Of a stretch of DNA of 64,000 bases, positions 54,634 to 62,290 are shown one piece after another. This DNA is from Haloarcula argentinensis DSM 12282 (GTDB lineage: Archaea > Halobacteriota > Halobacteria > Halobacteriales > Haloarculaceae): NCBI GenBank assembly GCA_000336895.1, contig AOLX01000014.1, positions 1-64,000 on the forward strand. Reading direction: 5' to 3'. The notes under the pieces are model-generated. The model searched no databases. It was given only the letters and a program-made list of their open reading frames with translations, and was not told where the DNA came from. Positions within the stretch are counted from its first letter, which is position 1, and each line of letters opens with the position of its first letter. Made by a program: the position numbers and the translations under genes.

Positions 54634-54810
54634 ATGTCTGCGTCAAGCCCTCGGCTCGTGACGTTGCTGGCGCTGCTCGGGCTCGCGCCGGTCGCGTACT
54701 ACATGCAGGGAACCGGCCGCACCATCGTCGCGCTCTCGCTGATCAGCGTCGTCATCATCGCCGGCAGTCTGTTCTGGATGACAAAACCGACAGAGTCGAG
54801 TCCCATCTGA
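54634..54810 (+). CDS. 58-residue membrane protein, ba3 oxidase-associated
   Basis: MSASSPRLVTLLALLGLAP opens a 58-residue protein with two hydrophobic segments (about 8-22 and 30-48). Comparable short proteins next to haloarchaeal ba3 oxidases are annotated as a cytochrome-ba3 oxidase subunit; I base this on gene position and size. It is divergent from the oxidase operon and one base before the next gene. Confidence 0.7.
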   Translation: MSASSPRLVTLLALLGLAPVAYYMQGTGRTIVALSLISVVIIAGSLFWMTKPTESSPI

Positions 54811-54811
54811 T

Positions 54812-55585
54812 ATGCAGTTCGGGACGGCGGGGCTAAGCTCCGGTGAAACGGTCGGTGTCGCGGCGTTCGTCGGGCTTGGGCTCGTCGGGAGCGTCCACTG
54901 TCTCGGGATGTGCGGGCCGTTAGTCACCACCTACGCCGATAGACTCGACGACGGCGGACCGGTGTCAGGCCACGAGATACGCCAACACGCGCTGTTCAAC
55001 GCCGGACGGACGCTGAGCTACGCGCTCGTCGGGACCGTACTTGGCGCTGCTGGCAGTGTTCTGTACGATGTGGCCGGCCTGGCACGTCTCGGGACCGCCG
55101 TCCGGGGAACCGTCGGGGTTTTCGTCGGCCTCGCTATCATCACCGTCGGACTGGGGTATCTCTCTCGTGGTCGCGCCGTCGATGTGGCCCGGTCGCTACC
55201 GCTAGTGGGGAACCTGTTCCAGCGACTTTCCGCATCGCTCGTCGCTAAGGTCGACCGGTGGGTCGACGGCCCGGGGATGGTCGCGCTGGGCGCGATGCAC
55301 GGCTTGCTCCCCTGTCCGCTGCTCTACCCGGCGTTCTTGTACGCGTTCGCGACCGGCTCCGCACTCACTGGTGGCCTTTCACTGGCCGCGCTCGGCCTCG
55401 GGACGTTTCCGCTGGTGTTCGCCTACGGGACCGCCTTCGGCACGCTGTCGCCGAGCCATCGCGCAACGTTGCACCGGGTACTCGGTGTCGTTTTCATCGC
55501 GCTCGCGCTCGTCCCGCTGTCGAACGGCCTGGCGGCGTTCGGTATCGCCATCCCGAAACCACCACTGCCGATGCCCTGGACATGA
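54812..55585 (+). CDS. UreH/SafE-like membrane protein (sulfite exporter TauE/SafE family)
   Basis: A 257-residue protein with about six membrane segments. VHCLGMCGPLVTTY, with HCxGMCGP, is the signature of the UreH-like domain found next to cytochrome oxidase copper genes, and a matching MHGLLPCPLLYP occurs in the second half. Bacterial CcoH/CcoI neighbours of this type help deliver copper to oxidases. The stop overlaps the copper ATPase start by four bases, supporting a joint role in metal supply to the ba3 oxidase. Confidence 0.85.
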   Translation: MQFGTAGLSSGETVGVAAFVGLGLVGSVHCLGMCGPLVTTYADRLDDGGPVSGHEIRQHALFNAGRTLSYALVGTVLGAAGSVLYDVAGLARLGTAVRGTVGVFVGLAIITVGLGYLSRGRAVDVARSLPLVGNLFQRLSASLVAKVDRWVDGPGMVALGAMHGLLPCPLLYPAFLYAFATGSALTGGLSLAALGLGTFPLVFAYGTAFGTLSPSHRATLHRVLGVVFIALALVPLSNGLAAFGIAIPKPPLPMPWT

Positions 55586-57963
55586 CTCACTGTACGCTCT
55601 GTGATCTACCGGTCGATGCACCGGTCACCGACAACGCGGTCGAGGGGACGTTCTGCTGTCGCGGCTGTCTGGAAGTTGCACGGACGCTCGACGACCCAGC
55701 GACGGAGAGCCGCGACGCCGCCGACACTGGCCCCGACCCGGACGACGCCGACGGGGAGACGGCCTTCCTTTCTGTTGACGGGATGCACTGTGCGACCTGC
55801 GAGACCTTCCTTGAAGCGCGGGCCACAGACCACGACGGCGTCATCGCCGCGGCCGCCAGCTATCCGACGGGGACGATGAAGCTCACTTACGACGCCGACG
55901 CGCTCTCGGAGTCGGACCTCACAGAGGCAGTGGCCGGCACCGGTTACGATGCCAGCCTGCAGGCCACGGAAACCGACGACGAGTACGAACTCGAGGGGCG
56001 TCTCATCGTCGGCGGCTTCTTCGGGATGATGACGATGCTGTGGTACATCCTCTTTCTCTACCCGGCCTACCTCGGCGTCGATTCGTCCCTGTTACTGTTC
56101 GACCCCTCGGGGCAGGCGGGGGATTACCTGCTGTGGAACATGGCCGTGATGACCGGCGTCGTGGTCGGGTACACCGGGTGGCCACTGCTTCGCGGGGCCT
56201 ACGTCAGCCTCCGCGCTGGTCGGCCGAACATGGACTTACTCGTCGCGATGGCTGCTGTGACAGCCTTCCTCTACAGCGTCGTCGCCGTCATTCTGGGACA
56301 TACAGAGGTGTACTTCGACGTGGCGACGGTCATCGTCATGGCCGTCTCGGTCGGCGACTACTATCAGGACCGGGTCCGGCGGCGCGCGCTGGACCGGCTC
56401 ACGGAGTTCACCACACAGCGGGCCGATAGCGCTCGACGACGGACCGACGGTGGTCACGAGGAAGTCGATGTGGGGGCGCTGTCGGCCGGCGACGAAGTCG
56501 TCGTCCGCTCCGGCGAGCGAATTCCCGTTGACGGGAGCGTCGTCGAGGGGACCGCCGCCGTCGACGAGTCGCTCGTGACAGGGGAGTCGCTGGCAGTCCG
56601 GAAGGCGGACGGCGACGAGGTCATCGGGGGGTCGCTGGTCACGCAGGGCGGCGTCGTCGTGCGTGTCGGACCGGACGCCGAGAGTACCGTCGACCGGCTA
56701 ACGAACCTGCTGTGGGAGGTCCAGAGCACGCGCGGCGGCGTCCAGCGGCTGGTCGACCGCATCGCCGCCGTCTTCGTCCCGCTGGTGGTCGTTCTGGCTG
56801 TGTTCGCCACCATCGGGCACCTCGTCGCCGGAGCGACACCCACGGACGCGATGCTGACTGGACTGGCGGTGCTCGTGGTCTCCTGTCCCTGCGCGCTGGG
56901 GCTGGCGACGCCGCTGGCGACCGCAGCCGGCATCCGTCGAGCGTTGGACGGCGGAACCGTCGTCACCGGCGATGCGGTGTTCGAGACGGCCACCGACGCG
57001 GACGTGGTCGCCTTCGACAAGACTGGCACACTGACGACCGGCGAGATGGAACTGCTGGAGCGGGCCGACGAGGGAGCGATGGCCCGGGCGGCCGCAGTCG
57101 AGCAGTTCGCGGAGCATCCCGTCGCCGGAGCCGTGACGGACGCCGTCCCGGTCCCGGACGCGGATGTCTCCGGGTTCGAGCAACATCCGGGGCAGGGCGT
57201 CAGCGCGACGGTTGACGGAGAACATGTCGCCGTCGGGACGCAAGCCCTGTTCGACGACCTCGGGTTCGACGTGCCTGCCAACCTCCGGAGCCGGTGTGAA
57301 CGTGCGACCGAGAACGGGCGCGTCCCGGCACTCGTCGGCTGGAACGGCGAGGCCCGGGATGTCCTCGTTGCGGGCGACAGGCTTCGCTCGCACTGGGAAG
57401 CAGTCGTTTCGACGCTCGCTCGTGACCGCGATGTCGTCGTCATCACCGGTGACCGCCCGGAAGCAGCCACCCCGTTCGAGCGCCACGACGGCGTCGACGA
57501 GGTGTTCGCCGGCGTCCCGCCGGAGGCCAAAGCCGAAGTCGTCGAGCGACTCCAGTCCCGCGGGACCGTCGCGATGGTCGGCGACGGGAGCAACGACGCG
57601 CCGGCGCTGGCCGCCGCCGACGTGGGCATCGCCATGGCCTCGGGCACGTCGCTGGCCGCCGATGCGGCTGATGCGGTCGTAACGACGGACGACCTGCGCG
57701 CCGTCCCTGACGTGTTCTCAGTGACGGCCGCAACCCGTACGCGGGTCCGCCAGAACCTCGCGTGGGCGTTCTGTTACAACGCCGTGGCGCTCCCGCTCGC
57801 ACTGTTCGGCGTCCTGAACCCGCTGTTTGCAGCCCTGGCGATGACGGCCAGTAGCCTGCTCGTCGTGGGGAACTCCACGCGGACGCTGGCAGGCACGGCC
57901 TCACACGGCGAGGCGAGTGCTGATGGGCCGGCTCCGCCACAGCAGCCAGCAGCGGCCGACTGA
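55582..57963 (+). CDS. Copper P1B-type ATPase (CcoI/FixI/CopA-like)
   Basis: A 793-residue pump. N-terminal cysteines CTLCDLP and CCRGC form an extra metal site seen in FixI/CcoI proteins, then an HMA domain (GMHCATCETFLE). About eight helices follow, with TGES in the actuator domain, SCPCALG in the transport helix, DKTGTLT for phosphorylation, and GDGSNDAPAL. CPC indicates Cu or a related soft metal. The position after the UreH-like gene and near the ba3 oxidase favours copper export for CuA/CuB loading rather than detoxification. The ATG at 55582 overlaps the upstream stop. Confidence 0.92.
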   Translation: MTHCTLCDLPVDAPVTDNAVEGTFCCRGCLEVARTLDDPATESRDAADTGPDPDDADGETAFLSVDGMHCATCETFLEARATDHDGVIAAAASYPTGTMKLTYDADALSESDLTEAVAGTGYDASLQATETDDEYELEGRLIVGGFFGMMTMLWYILFLYPAYLGVDSSLLLFDPSGQAGDYLLWNMAVMTGVVVGYTGWPLLRGAYVSLRAGRPNMDLLVAMAAVTAFLYSVVAVILGHTEVYFDVATVIVMAVSVGDYYQDRVRRRALDRLTEFTTQRADSARRRTDGGHEEVDVGALSAGDEVVVRSGERIPVDGSVVEGTAAVDESLVTGESLAVRKADGDEVIGGSLVTQGGVVVRVGPDAESTVDRLTNLLWEVQSTRGGVQRLVDRIAAVFVPLVVVLAVFATIGHLVAGATPTDAMLTGLAVLVVSCPCALGLATPLATAAGIRRALDGGTVVTGDAVFETATDADVVAFDKTGTLTTGEMELLERADEGAMARAAAVEQFAEHPVAGAVTDAVPVPDADVSGFEQHPGQGVSATVDGEHVAVGTQALFDDLGFDVPANLRSRCERATENGRVPALVGWNGEARDVLVAGDRLRSHWEAVVSTLARDRDVVVITGDRPEAATPFERHDGVDEVFAGVPPEAKAEVVERLQSRGTVAMVGDGSNDAPALAAADVGIAMASGTSLAADAADAVVTTDDLRAVPDVFSVTAATRTRVRQNLAWAFCYNAVALPLALFGVLNPLFAALAMTASSLLVVGNSTRTLAGTASHGEASADGPAPPQQPAAAD

Positions 57964-58058
57964 CACCGTGCCATCGATTGCTGTCTTGCCAGCGACCGCT
58001 GCCAGTTTGTTATTTGGTATCATGTCTGAAACAGATTTAATATATCACCGATTCTGGT

Positions 58059-58068
58059 CGTATATACG
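58059..58068 (+). promoter_or_regulatory. TATA box before the 56-residue ORF
   Basis: CGTATATACG lies 25-34 bases before the ATG at 58093. Another TATA-like run, TTTAATATATC, is at 58036-58046. Either could drive a leaderless or short-leader transcript through the 56-residue frame and into the structured stretch after it. Confidence 0.5.
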
Positions 58069-58092
58069 TCGCTTTCACCGACGTGGTGACCC

Positions 58093-58263
58093 ATGACCTA
58101 CGCAATTCCCGTTCCCGCGCCAACGTCGTTCGCTCGCTGGCTGTACAGCGGGCGGTCGGCCATCGAACGTAGCCTCGATGCTACGGTCGAGTATGCACCC
58201 CTTATCGGGGAACGGGCCGCCGCGGACACCTGTTCGGTGAAGATTCCGTCCGTGGCACCATAG
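58093..58263 (+). CDS. Putative 56-residue protein
   Basis: The frame opens MTYAIPVPAPTSFARWLY and has no close family I recognise. It has one Cys, no membrane helix and moderate charge. The TATA box at leaderless spacing is the reason to list it. It may instead be part of a non-coding transcript, since the sequence just after the stop is strongly structured. Confidence 0.4.
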   Translation: MTYAIPVPAPTSFARWLYSGRSAIERSLDATVEYAPLIGERAAADTCSVKIPSVAP

Positions 58264-58617
58264 ACTGGTTCGCCGCCGTGGGACCGGCGTCCCACTCACG
58301 GACGCCGCACTGCGGCGGCGATTCGATCTGGCTCACTGTCGAGCGGCGGGGCTCTGCCTACCGCTTGGCTGCTCCGCCTGATAGGCTACACCGCCTAGTG
58401 TAGTCTGTCGACGTGTCGCCGCTCGCCCCTGAGCCTGTACCGTATCGTGTCGCTCTCTCGCTGTCCAGCCCTCGGGTTCTCCATCGTCCCGGTGTGGGAA
58501 TCCCTGACCGGCCGCTCCCGGCCGGACGTACGTGCCCGCCATCCGCGCAGTCCCCGACCGACGTGACTCGATTGGTGAGTGCCCTCGCGGCCCGGTTCGA
58601 CTCCGGCCGTCGACGTT
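58264..58617 (+). other. Structured non-coding stretch after the 56-residue ORF
   Basis: No convincing gene is seen in these 354 bases. Outer arms CGCCGCC (58271-58277) and GGCGGCG (58314-58320) pair, enclosing a perfect 7-bp hairpin GTGGGAC-CGGC-GTCCCAC (58278-58295). Another 6-bp hairpin, CTACAC-CGCCTA-GTGTAG, lies at 58386-58403. Such nested stems suggest an RNA or a compact folded 3' region. I find no match to known features of RNase P RNA or 7S RNA. Confidence 0.4.
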
Positions 58618-58929
58618 ATGTCGCTGCAGGCGACCCCCCCGACCGAGGTATCGGCCGACGTATCACTGCGCGTTCCGCGTGGCGGGTCCGAGACCCTCGA
58701 AGCCGGTGTCGCCGGCGTCCTCGCGGCCGTCGACGGCGTCGAAGACGTGGCGGTCGACCGCGTGACAAGCGTGCGTCCCACCTGGACCGACATCCGGGTC
58801 GACGCCGACGTGTCGCTCACGCTCCAGGCCGACGACGACCGGAACACCGCGGATGGCCGAAGCGAACTCCTCCAAGAGGGGTTCGGCGTGATGGCGGTCA
58901 ACCGCGTCGATGTGACCGGTGACGCGTAA
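58618..58929 (+). CDS. Small haloarchaeal protein, unassigned
   Basis: A 103-residue protein with strand-like segments VSADVSLRVPRGGS, VTSVRPTWTDIRVDADVSLTLQAD and a C-terminal MAVNRVDVTGD. It has no Cys, signal or membrane helix. The repeated pattern of a strand, an acidic helix (GVLAAVDGVEDVAVDRV) and a strand suggests a small alpha/beta fold. It precedes a tRNA-like sequence and is not in an obvious operon. ATG at 58618 is chosen; 13 upstream codons in frame look non-coding. Confidence 0.6.
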   Translation: MSLQATPPTEVSADVSLRVPRGGSETLEAGVAGVLAAVDGVEDVAVDRVTSVRPTWTDIRVDADVSLTLQADDDRNTADGRSELLQEGFGVMAVNRVDVTGDA

Positions 58930-58955
58930 GCGACGCCCCTCAAGCATCCACATAT

Positions 58956-59023
58956 CTTCCCGAACATTCCAGACGGATCCGGGCCTTCGCCCGGTGCAGG
59001 TTCGAGTCCTGCCGGGAAGTCCA
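58956..59023 (+). ncRNA. tRNA-like sequence with short middle (tRNA pseudogene or tRNA-like RNA)
   Basis: Bases 58956-58962 (CTTCCCG) pair exactly with 59013-59019 (CGGGAAG), giving a 7-bp acceptor-like stem. A perfect T arm lies between them and the 3' strand: GCAGG (58996-59000), loop TTCGAGT, CCTGC (59008-59012). One T (59020) and an encoded CCA (59021-59023) follow. The interior is only 33 nt, about 8-10 short of a D plus anticodon arm, and holds one hairpin CCGGGC-CTTC-GCCCGG (58978-58993). So this is not a standard tRNA. It could be a decayed class II tRNA, an att-type 3' fragment, or a tRNA-like RNA. Confidence 0.55.
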
Positions 59024-59104
59024 CACGTATGCACAGGATCTACCTCGCCGCTGTCATCAGTAGGCGGCGACGCGATTCGAAGAACAAAGCACAGTCACGC
59101 CGCA

Positions 59105-59126
59105 CTCGGCGGCTGTAGCCGCCGAG
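59105..59126. repeat. Perfect 9-bp hairpin between tRNA-like sequence and SRPBCC gene
   Basis: CTCGGCGGC (59105-59113), loop TGTA, GCCGCCGAG (59118-59126) is a perfect stem-loop. It lies 81 bases after the tRNA-like sequence and 88 before the next gene. No T-run follows, so it is not a typical archaeal terminator. It may be part of the same structured RNA region. Confidence 0.6.
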
Positions 59127-59213
59127 ACCGGTCGCAGTCGTTCCTGATCCCGGATTGGTCTGCCGTCACCGTGTGGCCGAGCCTGTAAGATACTGGAGCG
59201 CGAAGCACGAGGC

Positions 59214-59678
59214 ATGACCGTCCATACGTCCGACGACCGGTGGCTCGATGCGCCAGTCGAGACGGTGTTCGCGTTCATGGACGAGCCGTCGAACCAGGCG
59301 GCCGTCACGCCGAGCCTGACCCGTGCCGAGCGCATCGAACGCCTGCCGAACAGCGGCAACCGCGCCGCCTACGAGTACAGGATGTTCGGACTCACTTTTA
59401 CTGGCGAGGTCCGAGCATCGACGTACGAGCCGCCCGAGCGAATCGTCTACAACATGGACGGCGACCTGACGGGGCGGATCGCCTGGCGGTTCGAACCCGA
59501 GGACGGCGGCACACGGCTCACGTACGCGGCCGACTATGAAGTTCCGGGGCCGCTCCCGGAGTTCCTCTTCGCGCCGGGCATCAGATGGTACAATCGCCGA
59601 GAAGTGCGGCGGCTTCTGGCCAACGTCGCAGAGGCGGTCGAAGGGGAAGAGCGGGCCGTCGCCAGTTCGTTGTCGTAA
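59214..59678 (+). CDS. SRPBCC (START-like) family protein
   Basis: A 154-residue soluble protein. LDAPVETVFAFMDEPSNQ at the N-terminus and the strand pattern ending in GGTRLTYAADYEVPGPLPEF match the polyketide-cyclase/SRPBCC fold, a hydrophobic-ligand pocket. The ligand is unknown. It is convergent with the MutS-family gene ten bases away. Confidence 0.85.
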   Translation: MTVHTSDDRWLDAPVETVFAFMDEPSNQAAVTPSLTRAERIERLPNSGNRAAYEYRMFGLTFTGEVRASTYEPPERIVYNMDGDLTGRIAWRFEPEDGGTRLTYAADYEVPGPLPEFLFAPGIRWYNRREVRRLLANVAEAVEGEERAVASSLS

Positions 59679-59688
59679 CTCCGGGACG

Positions 59689-61446
59689 CTACTCGTCGGT
59701 CCAGAGCGCGTCCGAGAGCGTCCGCTGGACCGCTTCCTCGCCGACGGCTGTAGCGAGCGTCTCGAACCCGCTGCGCTCGACGGGGTCGGCGGCGTTTGCG
59801 ACCAGTCGGGAGACGATGAACTCCGGCGTGGACTTCCCGACGGTGCCAAAGCGGGGCTGATAGTCGACCTGCAAGTCGAGGTCCTGATTCAGCCCTTCAG
59901 CGAAGATGCCGTCGACGCGAGCCTCCGTGGGCAGCGGTTCAAGGTCGTCTGCGAGGTGGGTGACGAACACGCCAAGCGCGTCGCGGTCGACAGTCAGCGT
60001 CACGAGCCCGTGGAGGAGGTCGGCGGCGGAGCCGGGTTCAGTGATGGCCTCGAACTCATCGACGAGCATCAGCGTCCGGTCGCTCTCGGTCAGCGGCGGC
60101 ACGACCGACCGCAGCGTCGATTCGAGGACGCCGGCGTTGAACGACGCGTGCCGCCGGTGGAACACGACAGTGTCGACGATGCCCACCTCTGCGGCTTCGG
60201 CGGGGACCGGCAGCCCCATCTGGGCCAGCAGTTGCACCTGACACAGTGTCTCCAGCAGGGTCGTCTTCCCACCGGAGTTCGCGCCGGTCAGGACAGCCAC
60301 TCGGTCGCCGCTGGGTGGCTGGTTCGCCCGGTCCAGGTCCAGCGTGTGGTCGCCGATAGCGTAGGTGATCGGCTGGACGCTCTCTACGTCGGCGATGGTG
60401 AGGTTCCGCGCGCGTTTGACTGCGATTGTCTTGCGATCCTCGACGAAGGTGGGGCGCGTCAAATCGAATGCGATAGCAAATCGGGCGAGTGAGACGGAGA
60501 AGGCGATGTCGTCAACCGCTTCGACTGCAGCGTCGATGTCCGCACGCGCATCGGCGAGGTCGTCTTCCAGTCGGTCGGCGACCGCCCGCTCGCGCTCTTG
60601 CACGTCGCTTCGGAGTGTGGTCCGGAGTTCCCGGAGCGCCACGTCGACGAAGTCCCGTGCGTCGGTCGCCTCCCGAGGCATCGCGTCGCGGATTCGTGCG
60701 GCGTCGATGCCGGTCTCGCTCGTGACGTGCCGGACGAGCGCGTCCTGAAACTCGTCGGGTCGCCGTGCGCCCTCCTGCACAGCTTCGACAACCTCCATCG
60801 ATGCCGCCGCGAGGTCCTCGATTTGCCCGAGTTGATCGCGCAGACGGTCGAGCTCGTCGTCAGCCCCTTCGCCGACAGCGTCGCCGTCGCCCGCGAGGCC
60901 AGCGAGTGCTGCCCGGCCAGCCGACAGTGACTCCCCGTCGATGGCCGCTAGCGGCTCGAACACGCCGCTTTCAATGCCGGTGTCGCGGAGAGCGAGCGCC
61001 ACGTCAACTGCGGCCAGTTCGCCGCCGTCCGCATCGTACTCGTCGAACGCACCGAGGACGGCCCGCTGGTCCGCGTCGGAGAGGTCGGCCCACGTGTCCC
61101 GCGCTTCGAGCACGTCGTCCAGCCGCTCGTCCATCGCCTCGCGGGTCGGCAGTGGCGTCAGCACCCGGATGCTATCGGCTGCGTCCGCCGTGACCGCGTA
61201 CTCATCAGCGAGGTCGAGCAGTTCTTTGTACACGTCGCGGGTATCTCTGGTGGCGAGCAGGTCCATCGACTCGGCGCCGGTCGCCCGCCGGAGGATGCGC
61301 GTCGCTCGCCCCCGGGAGAGGCCGGCCGTGGTTAGCGCTCGTGTATCCGCCGACTCGATGGCCGCGATGGCCCGCTCGACGCCCAGCTCCTCGGTGAGCA
61401 GTTCGGACGTCTTCGGGCCGATGCCCCAGTACTCCTCCAGTCGCAT
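59689..61446 (-). CDS. MutS-family ATPase with N-terminal helix-hairpin-helix
   Basis: A 585-residue protein. Residues 1-60 contain helix-hairpin-helix motifs (YWGIGPKTSELLTEELG, AGLSRGRATRIL). A helical lever/clamp region follows with long coiled segments (about 200-320), then a MutS ATPase domain with Walker A GANSGGKTTL and Walker B LMLVDEFEA. It lacks the mismatch-recognition domain I and a C-terminal Smr domain, so it is neither MutS1 nor MutS2. It resembles archaeal MutS relatives of unresolved role, possibly recombination or branched-DNA processing. Confidence 0.88.
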   Translation of the reverse strand: MRLEEYWGIGPKTSELLTEELGVERAIAAIESADTRALTTAGLSRGRATRILRRATGAESMDLLATRDTRDVYKELLDLADEYAVTADAADSIRVLTPLPTREAMDERLDDVLEARDTWADLSDADQRAVLGAFDEYDADGGELAAVDVALALRDTGIESGVFEPLAAIDGESLSAGRAALAGLAGDGDAVGEGADDELDRLRDQLGQIEDLAAASMEVVEAVQEGARRPDEFQDALVRHVTSETGIDAARIRDAMPREATDARDFVDVALRELRTTLRSDVQERERAVADRLEDDLADARADIDAAVEAVDDIAFSVSLARFAIAFDLTRPTFVEDRKTIAVKRARNLTIADVESVQPITYAIGDHTLDLDRANQPPSGDRVAVLTGANSGGKTTLLETLCQVQLLAQMGLPVPAEAAEVGIVDTVVFHRRHASFNAGVLESTLRSVVPPLTESDRTLMLVDEFEAITEPGSAADLLHGLVTLTVDRDALGVFVTHLADDLEPLPTEARVDGIFAEGLNQDLDLQVDYQPRFGTVGKSTPEFIVSRLVANAADPVERSGFETLATAVGEEAVQRTLSDALWTDE

Positions 61447-61481
61447 GGACGGGTGGAGAACGGCGGCCCGCTTAGGCGTTT

Positions 61482-62090
61482 TCAGTTGTCGGGCTCGTCG
61501 TCGTCGATACCGAAACGCTCGTGGAGCGGCCCCGGCTCCCCGCGGGCCTGCCGGTCAGCCCGCCGGGCCGCACGGCGTGCGATGAGCGCTCCAAGCGCTG
61601 CCGGAATCGCCAGACCAAGTGACACGAGCGCGGTCTGCTCGGAGACGACTGATGGACCATCTGACAGGAGAACTTCGTAGCCGACGACAAGTACGACGAC
61701 TGCCACGCCGGCGACGACGAGGTACAGCCCGCGGGCCAGCACCTCGCTGGGGTTCCGGAGCTGTGAGAGATACGCGGCTGGGCCGAGCCAGCCGGCCAGC
61801 AGGACGCCGACGGCCACGGAAAGCGAGAGATCACCGACGAGGATGACGACGGCGTACAGCATGAGCGGCGCAATCGCGATACCGAGCGAGAGGCCAGTGA
61901 GTGAGACTGCCCACGTCGGCGCACCGGAATCCATCGATTCCAGTGTCTCGGTCAGGCGTTCGTCGAGCATTTCTGCCTGTTCGTCGGTGAGAAGCGACGC
62001 GTCACAGTGTGGACAGGCCATCGCTGTGGACTCCAGCGACTCGCCGCACTCCGGGCAAGTGGAGTCCGACGCGCCGCGCCACTCGGTCAT
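61482..62090 (-). CDS. Zinc-ribbon membrane protein
   Basis: A 202-residue protein. The N-terminus has a zinc ribbon CPECGESLESTAMACPHC, followed by a short acidic helix (LTDEQAEMLDERLTETLES) and four membrane segments (about 60-185). A basic, then acidic C-terminal tail ends in EPDN. The cytoplasmic zinc ribbon on a membrane anchor recalls the C-terminal ribbon of the 49117-50388 protein, but the order is reversed. Function is unknown. Confidence 0.82.
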   Translation of the reverse strand: MTEWRGASDSTCPECGESLESTAMACPHCDASLLTDEQAEMLDERLTETLESMDSGAPTWAVSLTGLSLGIAIAPLMLYAVVILVGDLSLSVAVGVLLAGWLGPAAYLSQLRNPSEVLARGLYLVVAGVAVVVLVVGYEVLLSDGPSVVSEQTALVSLGLAIPAALGALIARRAARRADRQARGEPGPLHERFGIDDDEPDN

Positions 62091-62290
62091 ATCTCCCCTT
62101 GTACGCCGAGCGGTTTGAGTGGCCCGGGTAGTGTCAAACTAGTTGAATAATGTTGTAGGGAGCACTAATACTGCACCACAGCGTAGAACTACCTGCCCGG
62201 CCGAATAACTGTCCCGTCGGTGGGTTTCTAGCTGAATATTGTGGTTTGAGTGATAGAAAGAAATAATCCATCACGGGCCTACTACGGAGT

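Noticed and set aside
58590..58614. A T-arm lookalike (GGTTCGACTCC) before the 103-residue gene, with CGTCGAC that can pair with GTCGACG at 58407-58413
   Set aside because: Only four T-stem pairs form, the acceptor pairing uses a self-complementary hexamer common by chance, and the 200-base gap would need a long intron. No D or anticodon arm is recognisable.
58395..59024. A minus-strand ORF of 209 codons across the tRNA-like region
   Set aside because: It reads through the tRNA-like sequence and opposite the 103-residue gene, and is Ser/Arg/Thr-rich in the manner of antisense frames.
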